This document shows, one piece after another, positions 51,548 to 61,800 of a DNA stretch of 64,000 nucleotides. Position 1 is the first letter of the stretch; each line of letters opens with the position of its first letter. The notes beneath the pieces were generated by a model. It was not told the origin of the DNA. It made no database searches and saw only the letters and a list, made by a program, of their open reading frames with translations. The position numbers and the translations under genes were made by a program. This DNA comes from Flectonema sp. DT1601 (lineage: Eukaryota > Euglenozoa > Diplonemea > Diplonemida > Diplonemidae): the NCBI GenBank assembly GCA_964019425.1, contig OZ025788.1:930001-994000 (forward strand), read 5' to 3'.

Positions 51548-53866
51548 CTACTCTTCGTCTTCGTCTCCGACACCCAACTTGGCATTGACGTACTCTTGTG
51601 CCCTCTTTTTAACGTATTCCACACGTTCCTCGTCACCCTTTTCTCTTTCGAATGATAGATATTTTGTCATAAATTGTTGCATCTTTTTACTAGACAGGTT
51701 GAGAGATGTAACTCTATCAAAAACATTTCTGATACGAGTTAGGTCTTCAAGACGTGGGAGAACAACACGTTCCATGTCCAAGTAGACCGACCAGAGATCA
51801 GCTCTTTTTGGATGCTTTAACAATAATCCTTCAAAGATAGTACGTCCCTTATCAATTGAACCTTGACGATAATGCATTCTGCCATACTTAATTAAAACAT
51901 CAACTTGTTGTTTAGATGTTAGTTGATCGTTTGCAAGCATTCTCTTTTGAAGTTTATTTATAGCATCATGTGCTCCCAATGACAACAAATATTGAGCATA
52001 GTTAACCCACGGTTCAGTTGATCTACCGAATTTTCTTAGTATTGTTTGATAGGTTCTCTCTGCTAGTATGTTGTGTTTTGATGCCTTGGCGATATCTAAT
52101 AGTGCTTTGTAAGCTGATAGTTGATCATCGCTGTGTTGTAAGAATCGCTGAAATACTGTATTCAATGACTCGGTTGTTCCGTTCAAGTTTTCAAGGTTGA
52201 GATATGCTACCCAAATATTGTGGAGTTCACCTGTTTCGCGATAGCTGATTGTTTTTAATGCACGTTCGGCAATGACACGAGACTGTTCAAATTCACGATT
52301 TGCCATATGGAATGCCATGTATTGACACCAAACAAAACTACTATGAGGCGATGCCATGATAAGCCTGTCGAAGTCTTCTGTTGTCTTAGCAGGTCCTCCT
52401 TCTGCTCGCTGACGTTCTACTTTGTCAATTTGAATTTCGGTTTCAGCTTTTTTGGATTTCTTTTGTGGGCGAGTTGTTGGAGATTTCTTTGCTTCCTTCT
52501 TATCCTCTTCTTCTGACTCAGATTCTTGCCAGTCAAATCCTACTTCAATAGCATCGGACGGATCGGATTTCTTTGGTGCTGCTTTTGGTTTTTCCAACTC
52601 TACGTCCTGCTTTGGTTCTGCAGTAGGTTGTAGTGAGAGGACAACAAAAGACTCTTCACATAACCATGGATCGTCTGGTGTTCTCATTAAGTTGGTTCTT
52701 CTTTTCTCCTGAAGATCTTCGTGGTCTTCTTGGACTTGTCTTCCAGTTTCAACCCATTTTGCTCTCTTTGGCTGACTGGTATTTGCTACTGGTCTGATTC
52801 GTACATATTCCACAACAGCTGTAATACGCTCACCTGCCTTTACCCGACTGCGTTCAGAATCAGATTCAGGTAGAGCAAGGTAACCCAATACTCCTGAGTA
52901 AGGTCTGCTTATGACAATGGCGTAGTTTTCTTTTCGGAGAATTACCTGGGCTGGAATAGTCTTTTTCATCTTCTTAGCGAGGTTCTTAAATGTTGATAAA
53001 GCTGTTCTTCGGTCCAGTGCAGTTGGGCAATTAGCTACAGCTGGATTACAACTAAAGTCAACAATACCATTAACTGGATCACAATCAATAACACGACAAC
53101 GTAATGTTCCTGGTGCTGATTGTTGACGTCCACCTGGTGTTCCAGGAGCGCTACTTGGCGTTCCAATTTCACGAGTTGTGGTACCAGTGGTGTCGGTGCT
53201 GACGGCATTTGCGCCAACTGCGACTCCCATCAAAGGATGAGCATTCTTTCTTGAAACACCCGTTGTTAATGAAGCTACAACTCCCTCATTAGTTCTACGT
53301 TGAACAACACCATCAAGAACTTGACCAATCCGAAGGTTCGCAAGACTTGTGATTTCACATACACGATCTCTGTCGTACAATAAGGATAAAAGGTTCGAAA
53401 CGCATACTGGAAGGTTGTCCCAGTCGTCTTTCATTGATGAACACACCCTTCTACCCATTGCAGAAATTAATATCTGATTATTATGCAACCCCTGATCAGT
53501 TGCTACGATACGGGAGATTCTTGATCTCCTGTCAGGGAGTCCTGGAGCAGGAGCTTCTCCTGTTCTGAGATGCATTAACTTATGTGATAAAAAGTCTCTC
53601 AAATCGGGATCTTCCGCCATACTTGAAATTGGCATGAACCCCTGCAGTCCTGCACCTAAATCAGTAATGACAGCATAAACATTCTTCTTTCCTTTTTTTG
53701 TAAGTACTTTTGCTACCGGGGCACCCTGCATGACACCTCTATTTAAGATTCTTTCCTTTTGATTTCCTACTTCATCATCACTAGAACCTTCGTCTTCAGA
53801 ACCCTGCCATTCTTCAAAGCCGCCTTTGGTGCCGGGGATTGGTTCGGGTTGCTTGCGCTTCGACAT
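51548..53866 (-). CDS. RRP5: RRP5/PDCD11-like ribosome biogenesis protein, short form
   Basis: 772 residues. The C-terminal 290 residues are the HAT-repeat (half-TPR) domain typical of RRP5: FDRLIMASPHSSFVWCQYMA, IWVAYLNLENLNG, PWVNYAQYLL, LWSVYLDMER and a final FLSFEREKG-like block. The N-terminal part (about 40-345) has S1-type RNA-binding segments (for example YAVITDLGAGLQGFMPISSM and ANLRIGQVLDGVVQRRTNEG). Acidic and Lys-rich linkers lie at about 430-475. RRP5 binds pre-rRNA and joins small- and large-subunit assembly in the nucleolus. Yeast and human proteins are above 1700 residues with about a dozen S1 repeats; this one keeps only a few, or most have diverged. The ATG at 53866 is 11 nt after TTTTACCATACAG. 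Confidence 0.85.
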   Translation of the reverse strand: MSKRKQPEPIPGTKGGFEEWQGSEDEGSSDDEVGNQKERILNRGVMQGAPVAKVLTKKGKKNVYAVITDLGAGLQGFMPISSMAEDPDLRDFLSHKLMHLRTGEAPAPGLPDRRSRISRIVATDQGLHNNQILISAMGRRVCSSMKDDWDNLPVCVSNLLSLLYDRDRVCEITSLANLRIGQVLDGVVQRRTNEGVVASLTTGVSRKNAHPLMGVAVGANAVSTDTTGTTTREIGTPSSAPGTPGGRQQSAPGTLRCRVIDCDPVNGIVDFSCNPAVANCPTALDRRTALSTFKNLAKKMKKTIPAQVILRKENYAIVISRPYSGVLGYLALPESDSERSRVKAGERITAVVEYVRIRPVANTSQPKRAKWVETGRQVQEDHEDLQEKRRTNLMRTPDDPWLCEESFVVLSLQPTAEPKQDVELEKPKAAPKKSDPSDAIEVGFDWQESESEEEDKKEAKKSPTTRPQKKSKKAETEIQIDKVERQRAEGGPAKTTEDFDRLIMASPHSSFVWCQYMAFHMANREFEQSRVIAERALKTISYRETGELHNIWVAYLNLENLNGTTESLNTVFQRFLQHSDDQLSAYKALLDIAKASKHNILAERTYQTILRKFGRSTEPWVNYAQYLLSLGAHDAINKLQKRMLANDQLTSKQQVDVLIKYGRMHYRQGSIDKGRTIFEGLLLKHPKRADLWSVYLDMERVVLPRLEDLTRIRNVFDRVTSLNLSSKKMQQFMTKYLSFEREKGDEERVEYVKKRAQEYVNAKLGVGDEDEE

Positions 53867-55281
53867 CTGAATTCACCCTGTATGGTAAAAGGTAATTACG
53901 ATATACGGTACAAACAATAATAAAAAGAAACACAGTCCCTAACCGTTCTTATGTAAAGCTGTATGAGTAGTAGTTACAACAGGTGTAGCCTTATTATTAA
54001 ATACCAACAATGTATTTCGGGGAGGAGGAGAGACAGTGAGTGAATTGCTAAGGCTGTATCACCTTTATTTTAACTTTAGAAAAATGATCACCAACCATGT
54101 ACGAAGGGTTACTTAAAAAAAGACTTCTTTTCTCAATTATGAATTTCTGTCACGCGAAGGGCACTAAGATGCAAGTAAGCTGCAACAGGTATCATATTGA
54201 TAGTGAAAAGTAGTAGTTTTTTTTTTTTTTTCCGTTCTCTTCAAAAAGAATTGAAAGATCTAACCTTGGGGGACAAAATGCGGCGGAGACAAATAGAGGG
54301 CCATCATTCAATTTCTTTTTTCCAAGGTGAAAAACACCAAGACTTTGCATTTTCTTTTCTTCTTTTCTTCGTTTTTTTTTTTTTTTTTTCATTTTCTCTC
54401 TTTTAACAATTATCCCAAGCAGAACAGATACCCTCAGCATTTGAGGGGGACGATGTTGGTATTCACGTAACAAAAAGAATACCACCTTTGTGTTAATACT
54501 GCACTCGCAAGGGGTTGAAACTTTATTTTAATAAATTCTTACTGAGGACTACGAGAAAGGGGAATAACTCACAGAACAGAAAACCTTTTCGGAATACCTT
54601 TAGGTACTTGAGGGAAAACATGAAGAAGCTTACGCAACCACGTCGTTCCGGTTGCAGCAATAAAGCAAACAGAAGCTTGCTAACAAACAAGCAAAAGAAT
54701 GAAACTGTTTTTAAAAAAAAAAAGGCAAAAAAAAAAAAAAAATCTATGAGCAGAAACCTTTCCTCTTCCGGGTTCCCACGAGGGTTTTTGTATTAGATTT
54801 CGGTGTCTCTTCGTATCTTATAAGCACTAAATTACATTGAGCAGTAAACTCAGTTACTGGTAACAGGGAAAACAAAGAAACATAAATTACAGATCTTAGA
54901 GAAGAAGAGTTGCCATAAGCGGCAACAACGGAGTTTTAAAAAGAAAGAGAACGAGGAAAAAAAAAAAATGAATCGACCAATACTTTAATTAACTGCGAAC
55001 CGACTTAAACTGAGAAAGCTAAAGGAAGCTTACAATACTTGTTAAATAAAAAGAAGAAAGAAGAAGAAAGTAACCAAAACAAAATTGGTTAAAAAATCAA
55101 CCTGAGAAAACAGTGGGATAGAAGATGCTTTTTTCACAGGGCAGTTTCGTTGCGTTCATCTTTCGAACTCGCCTCAGGAGGTTGGCGTTATTTTAGGTAG
55201 GAATCTCATATGAACTTCACAGGCTGTACAATTCTTATCGACTCAGATGTTTTCCTTAAGTTATGATTAGTTGAGCTTTTT
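53867..55281. other. Intergenic, 1.4 kb
   Basis: No gene supported. T-rich tracts at 54220-54232 and 54370-54390; A-rich tracts at 54711-54742 and 54958-54968. Both strands around 54515-54796 are open, but the frames begin with non-ATG codons and run into homopolymers. Confidence 0.5.
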
Positions 55282-56367
55282 TTACATTTTGTCAAGTTCT
55301 GGAATTCTAACATTTCTCATAAACAATTTTCTGTTGTACGGACCGTTGACAAGACACCTTCTCCAAACTTCTTTTCCACAGACGTCTCTAACAGATGAAA
55401 TCCAACTCTGACCAGAGTCAGAATCAATTAAGCTCTTGCGTGACTTTTTACTCTTCGATTTCTTTGCTGGAAACATTGTTGCATTTTCATCATGTGCACT
55501 ACAAAATCTGTTTGTTGCTGATTCCAACTCATGAAACAATGATTGCAAGTTTTGCATAACCATGTAGTGGTATTTCGATACTGTTAACTTTTGTATTGGA
55601 GTCGTTCCCTTCTTTGTAATTATCACGAGGTTCTTCTTTTTGAACGTTCTGACCCTCCACATTTCAGTTAACTTAAACAAATTTAGTGAGATGTTCTCAA
55701 GTGATTCATGCACTACTGGGATAGAGTCCTCTCTGAAGTCATTATCTACTCTCAACTCCGCAATAGCCTCACCTGCAATACGAAGAGAGTAAGGAATATT
55801 AAGTCCCACACAAGCTCTGATATATGTCGGTAGCACACTTTCAATTAACGGAATTGGTGAATTCTTAAAAGTCTGATGAGCAGCCATAAGTATTTCTTCG
55901 AGAGCTGTCGCAACCTGGGACTTATTCATGTCAAGATCGATTCCGCCTCTAGCGCATACCGCACGTAACAATGTCACATAAACAGTACCATCAACTACAA
56001 TATTATTCGACAGGATCTTACGGAAAATAGTAGCAATGCGAAGACATTGATACCTAGAGAAAGTTTGGTGCATTAGACTTGATTGAAGCTTTGCGACAGC
56101 CCCGACTGCGCTCGCACTGAGGACGGAGTCTTCCTGCTGTGCTACTTGTCTGCTCGCGTTAAAAATAATTGCCTGCAACTCCTCGTTTAACAGGGAATTT
56201 GCTCTCGTAGTTTTTTCACCAATGTGTTCCATAGAAAGCCCCGACTCCTCACCATGTTTACCTCCCCCACCAGTTCGGATCTGTCTTGCCACTTCAGTTT
56301 CATTACATGTATTCTGAAGCTTTAACGCCGACCGGCTCAACACTCCACGAGATGCCACCTTTAACAT
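55282..56367 (-). CDS. Hypothetical, probably mitochondrial protein
   Basis: 361 residues. The N-terminus (MLKVASRGVLSRSALKLQ) is basic, hydroxylated and amphipathic, as in mitochondrial presequences. The body is helical, with repeated hydrophobic helices (LSASAVGAVAKLQSSLM, YVTLLRAVCARGGIDLD, PLIESVLPTYIRACVGLN) that recall the helical-hairpin arrays of organelle RNA-processing factors (RAP/FAST-kinase-like or OPR type). I cannot place it in a named family. The C-terminal third has a KKSKSKKSRK basic patch. The ATG at 56367 is 14 nt after CACACCTAACAG. Confidence 0.75.
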   Translation of the reverse strand: MLKVASRGVLSRSALKLQNTCNETEVARQIRTGGGGKHGEESGLSMEHIGEKTTRANSLLNEELQAIIFNASRQVAQQEDSVLSASAVGAVAKLQSSLMHQTFSRYQCLRIATIFRKILSNNIVVDGTVYVTLLRAVCARGGIDLDMNKSQVATALEEILMAAHQTFKNSPIPLIESVLPTYIRACVGLNIPYSLRIAGEAIAELRVDNDFREDSIPVVHESLENISLNLFKLTEMWRVRTFKKKNLVIITKKGTTPIQKLTVSKYHYMVMQNLQSLFHELESATNRFCSAHDENATMFPAKKSKSKKSRKSLIDSDSGQSWISSVRDVCGKEVWRRCLVNGPYNRKLFMRNVRIPELDKM

Positions 56368-57217
56368 TTGTATTTTGAAGCCTGTTAGGTGTGTAAGATG
56401 AAATATGATATGTCCTTCATATGTAATTGAGTACTATTCGATATTCATCCTTTTCCATAATGTGTAATAACTGCGATAATCTTGTTAAGTTGTATTCCTG
56501 ATAACTAAAACAATAAAAAGAGATGCTATCCCTACAAAATGCCGCGGATGCCCAACAGAATAGGCCGCTACAAACAATACAAAGAAAAACAGGGAACGGG
56601 GACCTTTCGTAACAGCATTTGGCTGTTTTCTCACATTTATCACTCAACAGCAGGATGCTATTTCCCCTAAAGCCCAATATACTAATAATTATTTTTTGCG
56701 ATTAGTGAAGAGGTTTGTTATTGAAGTATGCGACGAGTTGTCACGGTAAGCGAGTGCCAATGACACCGTTCAGATGGAGCAAAGGCAAGTAAAAGAAAGT
56801 TCAATCCCACTAAGAAAATACAAATTACAATCACGTCACAGATCGGGATCTTTTTTTTCGAGGCAGTAAATATCAATAAAAATAATAAATCATCATTTTT
56901 TATCATCCCCACATCCAGAAGACTTTTTTTTTTTTTTTTTTTTATTACTTTTTTTTCTCCCTCCCAAGAGGAAAAAAAAAAAAAAAAAAAACTCTTGGGA
57001 GGTAAAAAAGATACTTTGGAAGAACAAAATAGTAAGGCAATTTAAATACAACTATAAATCACGGGAGTAGGTTTGCCTATTTAATTGTGACAGCATGGCA
57101 CAAAGAAACACTCACCGGGCACATCGTGAGCGAGAAAACTGTCGATATCTATTGTTGTCTTACGTAAATACGAACCATACAAATCCACAGTACTTTAACA
57201 CGCCTTAACAAAGCTAA
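56368..57217. other. Intergenic with foldback
   Basis: Contains the acceptor of the preceding gene, a second pyrimidine tract with TTTTAG near 56505, a T-run at 56923-56943, and the hairpin at 56948-57010. An 86-codon minus frame (56677-56417) begins without ATG and is not called. Confidence 0.5.
56948..57010. repeat. Strong inverted repeat with A-run loop
   Basis: Arms CCTCCCAAGAG (56960-56970) and CTCTTGGGAGG (56992-57002) are perfect complements around a loop of G plus about 20 A. The outer flanks (T-run on the left, AAAAAAG on the right) extend the pairing. Confidence 0.85.
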
Positions 57218-57499
57218 ATGAAACGACCACTACACACGTTTCGTTCTTTTTCTGCACACAAACATCAACCAAAATATGATGAAATTATAAAACCACACGA
57301 AAAATCGTGGTTTGCAGACATATTGATGGTGTTATTTGTTATTTGGCTTATGAAATGGCTGTGCAAGAGTTGTGTTAGGAAAAGGCGTCAAAGCTCATTA
57401 TGTCTTCGAGATGGGACAAAAAAAGGAACGAAAAACAGAACCGTGTCATTTCGCAGTAAGAAAAAAAAGGACAAAAAAAAAAAGAAAAAAAAAAGGTGA
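57218..57499 (+). CDS. Possible small membrane protein on the opposite strand
   Basis: A plus-strand ATG frame of 93 codons. The first 55 residues look like a real protein: a basic Ser/Phe-containing N-terminus (MKRPLHTFRSFSAHKHQPKY), then a hydrophobic helix (FADILMVLFVIWLMKWL) and a CKSCVRKRR stop-transfer. The last 25 residues are a low-complexity Lys run from an A-tract and may be intronic or untranslated. The overall form suits a small mitochondrial inner-membrane subunit. If real, it would be the only protein gene on the plus strand. No strong acceptor precedes the ATG, so I keep it tentative. Confidence 0.35.
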   Translation: MKRPLHTFRSFSAHKHQPKYDEIIKPHEKSWFADILMVLFVIWLMKWLCKSCVRKRRQSSLCLRDGTKKGTKNRTVSFRSKKKKDKKKKKKKR

Positions 57500-57691
57500 G
57501 CACCTTAAAATTATTCCACGGAGAAGACAATCACCGCGGTGGGGAAAGACGGAACAACTTATGGAGTAGAGGGCCAGACGACTATAAACCCAAATCCACA
57601 GAAAAAAAAATAACACAATTTTTTTTTAAGGTCATTTTTCTTTCCCGGACTAAACAAAAACACTCACGTCATTAAAAGTAACTTTTATAAG

Positions 57692-58509
57692 TTACAACGA
57701 CCATTCACCGACCCTACTCACCACCCCAGGGGGTGTGTATGAAGGGTGAGGTTGGCTAACTGGGTAGTAACCACGCGGAGAACCCAACATTGCAGCAGGC
57801 TGGTACACCGCATGAGAATTTTGCAACGGACTCATCTGTTGCGGACTCACATGCTGCGGACTTAACGCTGGGTGAGTATGAGGGCTATAAGGAGCTGCAT
57901 AGTTAGTCTGCGGACTAATATGTTGAGGATTTGATTGAATGTTATCAATCATACTTTTAATTCTCTGAGCTTCACCTGTTTTTTTAGTATTTATAGTCTC
58001 TGTAGAATTGATATTTACCTTACCAATAATAATCACAAACCATAATCTTCAATCTGTAATGCTGCTGCTTTACGAGCCTGTAATTGATGAAGCATTGAAG
58101 CACGACCATCAACTGGACTATTTGAATGGTATTGTTGTTGCTGCTGTGCAGGAAATGGAGACGGATCTTGAGGGACTAATGACTTCACTGGTGAGACTTC
58201 TGAGTTCTCAATCACATGTCTGGCACCAGCTAATGTATATGTCACTTTATTATGTGCTGCATGAGTGCATTTCTTTAACCTATGAGCGTGAACCATACAC
58301 GTTTGACTACAATAAGCTGCCCGACACTCATGACAAAACACCTCTGCCTGTCTTGGACAGTCTGATACAGAGCATTCGGCATGCTGAGCCGCCATTCCCC
58401 ATCTTCGTTCTCCGTCTTCGGGTCCATAAACTTCTATAAATGAAGATTTTGGATACATGTAGCCATCCTCCGGGTCTACACGATGTTCCTGCTCATCAAG
58501 TTGAGCCAT
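57692..58509 (-). CDS. B-box-type zinc finger protein, two exons
   Basis: Exons 58509-58041 and 57975-57692 join across a 65-nt intron (GTTTGT...AAACAG) to 250 residues. The chosen ATG at 58509 (MAQLDEQEHR) is 17 nt after CTTAACCAG; the frame extends four codons upstream without another ATG. N-terminal block with SSFIEVYGPEDGERRWGMAA (about 22-41), then a B-box-like zinc site at about 45-85: CSVSDC, CHEC, CSQTC, H..H, C and H. The C-terminal half is Pro/Gln/Ser-rich with repeated SPQ(H/Q)(V/M)SPQ motifs, probably disordered. B-box domains mediate protein contacts. Function unknown. Confidence 0.8.
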
Positions 58510-58858
58510 ATTAATATTCAAATGTGCTGGTTAAGGAATGATGTGATACTGCACACAACGCACAACACACGCACACACTATTTGTTTTTACTCTTTAATC
58601 ACCTGTATAAGAACATAAAACTTATTATAATAAACAACAACCTCAATTGAAACAACTCCTACAGAGTAACTACAATATACAAAACAGAAATACGACCCGT
58701 TGATGGACAGGCTGCCGCCCAACAACCAAGGCGAAAAAGGGAGAAAATAAAAAAACAGTACAATAAATCAATGTGTGTTGGGCGATACAAAGGTTCCCAA
58801 CTGACATATCAAAAACGGTTGATCACATCACTTATTTGGAGATGGATTTTTTTTTTTT
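58510..58858. other. Intergenic
   Basis: Holds the acceptor for the B-box gene and the 3'UTR of the next gene. Nothing else seen. Confidence 0.6.
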
Positions 58859-61800
58859 CTAAATTCCACCAAAAGCATCCATTGATGCCATGTCTGCGAG
58901 CATTAATCTTGCTTGATCCATTGTCATAATCCCCTCAATAATATTATGAGCAACACCTGATAAAAGTGTTGGCTCAACATCAGGAAAGGCTGATGACAGT
59001 GACTGTTCGAGAGTAGTTGCTTCATCATCTCCAGAAGGAGGTGGAATTACATCTGGAGTCGAACTAATCACACTTGCCACAGGAACAGCTGCTGGAGTCA
59101 CCTGAGTGGTAAACGAGGCTGGTGAAGGAAGAACTGTCTCAACAGGTTTCTCATTAAATTCTTCTTTAGTCCTGTTACTGATTGGTGAAGTAATTGATTG
59201 AGGTCTACTAATACTCACCTCTCTAACAGATCTTTGAACTGATGCAGAAAACGGTGATTGAAATGTCGGAGACCCCTCACGCCTGGGACTCGCAGACTGA
59301 ACTCTCCACTCTGCCATTGTAGCTCGAGTTTCAGCATGTTCCAATTGTTTTTTATATACCAATGCTTCAATCCAAGCAGGAACACTTCCAATTACTTCTA
59401 AACGAATACCTGACCCTGCCCATGTAATACCTCCATTGTCAGAGTACAAGAGTTGCTCAGTTTGACCTGACCAAACCATTCTTAACTCTACAGAAGTGGT
59501 ACCCTGTGGAGGTGGATCGATGAACCAAAAGCCTCCATCACAAGTTCCGTCTTCACGGAGGGTAATTGATCTTGGATCATCCCAGTCAGAGCATTCTGCT
59601 GTGTATGAGGCTGTTAGAAGTCGGTGAAGTTGAGAGTTTATCGTAGTCAGCTCATCTGATAATTGAGATGCTTCACACCTCGAATTAGATTCTAATAAAT
59701 TATACTGATTCTGAATACGGTTATTCTCTTCTTGACACTCTGATAGCTGTTGTGAAGTCTCCTCAAATTGTTGTTTAAAATGCAGAAGATCTTTTTCTAT
59801 GACTGGCGTCTGCATCTCTGCTGATTCTAACCTTTCAATAATGTTTTGATATTCCGCGTCAGACGGACGCTGTTGAAGTTTTATATTATGAGATTCTGTT
59901 TCCTTCAACATTACTCTTATCCGAGTAGACTCTAATAATACTTTACTATGATCTGATTCGAGAGTTACTAAACGAGATTGTAAAGATGATACTTCTCGTG
60001 TTGCATCAGTGAGGTCTGTTTGTAGTCCATTCATAACTTCTGTTTGAAGCTGTCTAGCGCTCTGATATATTTCACATTGATGGCAATTCTCTTTTCGTGG
60101 TGTTTGTGCTGCGGTTGATAGGATTTTCAACTCTTCTCTTAAAACAGAATTTTGATCTTCCAATTGTCCCAACTGTTGTCTTAGTGTGATCAGATTATTA
60201 CTCATACTGGAATTGCTTTGCTTTTCTTCTGCTAGTTTCTGCTCCACTTCAGCTGCTCTTTCTTCGGCTGCGCGAAGTTGGTGTTCGAAGTCAGTAGTTT
60301 TTTCAACGGAGGTTGTCATTTCCTCAACTGTGACCCGATGCCGTTCGTGTAGCTGCTGAATTTCCTGCTCCAAACTAACTCTTTCAGTTGTCAGTTGTTT
60401 TTGTGTACTCGTTGCCTCGGTGATTTCCTCTCTCCTGGTGGTGTTGACTTTCTGAATGCTTTCCTTTGCTTCTGTGAGAGCTGCTTGTGCGTCAGTCAGG
60501 TCAGTTTGGAGGCATTTCTGGGCATCCGTTGTTGCCCTCAAAACTGACTGCAGTTCTGATATTTGAGTATCACGTTGAGAAGTAATACTTGTGAAGTCTT
60601 TTAACTTTGTTTCCAATTCTAAAATTTGATTCTCACAACGAATGAGATCGCTTCGTAATTTTTGATTATCCACTTCATGTAGATGCATATTCTCTCTAAG
60701 CTGCTCTCCTTCAGCTGCATGCGCAGCAACAGCAGTTCGTAAGCCTTCTGCCGCCGCATGTAATTGTGTTCTGGATGAGTTAGCCTCTTCTACACTTTTA
60801 TCATACTTGTTTTTAAAGTTTAAATATTCTCCGTTTGATTGGTTCAAGTCTGCTTCAGTGCGGTGAAGAGTTTCTTCTATTTCACTTATTGAATCATTCT
60901 TCTTCATAATAATTCCCTCGAGATCTTCACAAGCGATGGAGAGTTCTAATATTTCTGACTTTAGGGAAGAGATTTCTTTGTTCGATGAGACTAAAGCCTC
61001 GGAATCTGTTGACGCGTCAGTTAGTTTTGATGTTAAGTCTTGTAGTTGTCCTTCCAGTTCTCTTGTTAAAACAGTTTTACTGTGAACTGTTGTCTCCAGG
61101 GAACCAATCGTTATTGAGTGTTGTTCAGTTTCAGATCGAAGTTTTACGATTAATTTTTTATTAGTCGATTCCTTTTCAATCAATCGCTCTATTTCACACT
61201 CTAACGTAGCCGTGTCGTTAGCTGTCTTGCTCCTAAGTTGCGCCTCTTGCTGCCACATAGATGCTTCTGCAGTCTTTGTTGTCAATTCATCAATCAATCT
61301 TTTTACTTCACTTTGTAACTTATTAATCTCATTTCCTTCTAAATCAGTTTGAGTTGAATTAGTCGCAAGTTCGGTTCTGATTTCCGCAGGTTTTTCCTCC
61401 TCGACTTGTGGTATTGGCGATGTGGATCTGTGTTGTTGTAGAATGGGTTCTTTCTCCGGAACAGCAGGCTGGGAATGTTCTAAAGAGTTTGTTAGATTAG
61501 AAATATCAACTTTATAAGATTCAATCTGGACATCCTTCTCTTCAATAATCGACTGCAGCCTTGAATCAGATTCATCACACTGTGAAAGTACAGCTGCTAA
61601 CTCTGTAGATTTTGCGTTTAGTTGCTCCTGCAATTCCTCGTTAGATTCGCAGACTTTATCAAACTCCGTCTTCTGTTGATATTGTTCCAGTTTAAACCTT
61701 TCTTCTAGGTCTTCTGTAACTCTATCTTTTAGAGAGTCAAGACTTTGAGCTGCTTCTGATCTAATCTTTTCAACTTTAGCGTCGTTGTCTGATTGCTGAC

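Noticed and set aside
54192-54796. Open frames on both strands between RRP5 and the next gene
   Set aside because: Built from T- and A-tracts; the plus frame starts without ATG.
57692-58509. MYND zinc finger
   Set aside because: The cysteine/histidine spacing (C-x-x-x-x-C, C-x-x-C, C-x3-4-C, H, H) fits a B-box-like site better; neither assignment was tested with a profile.
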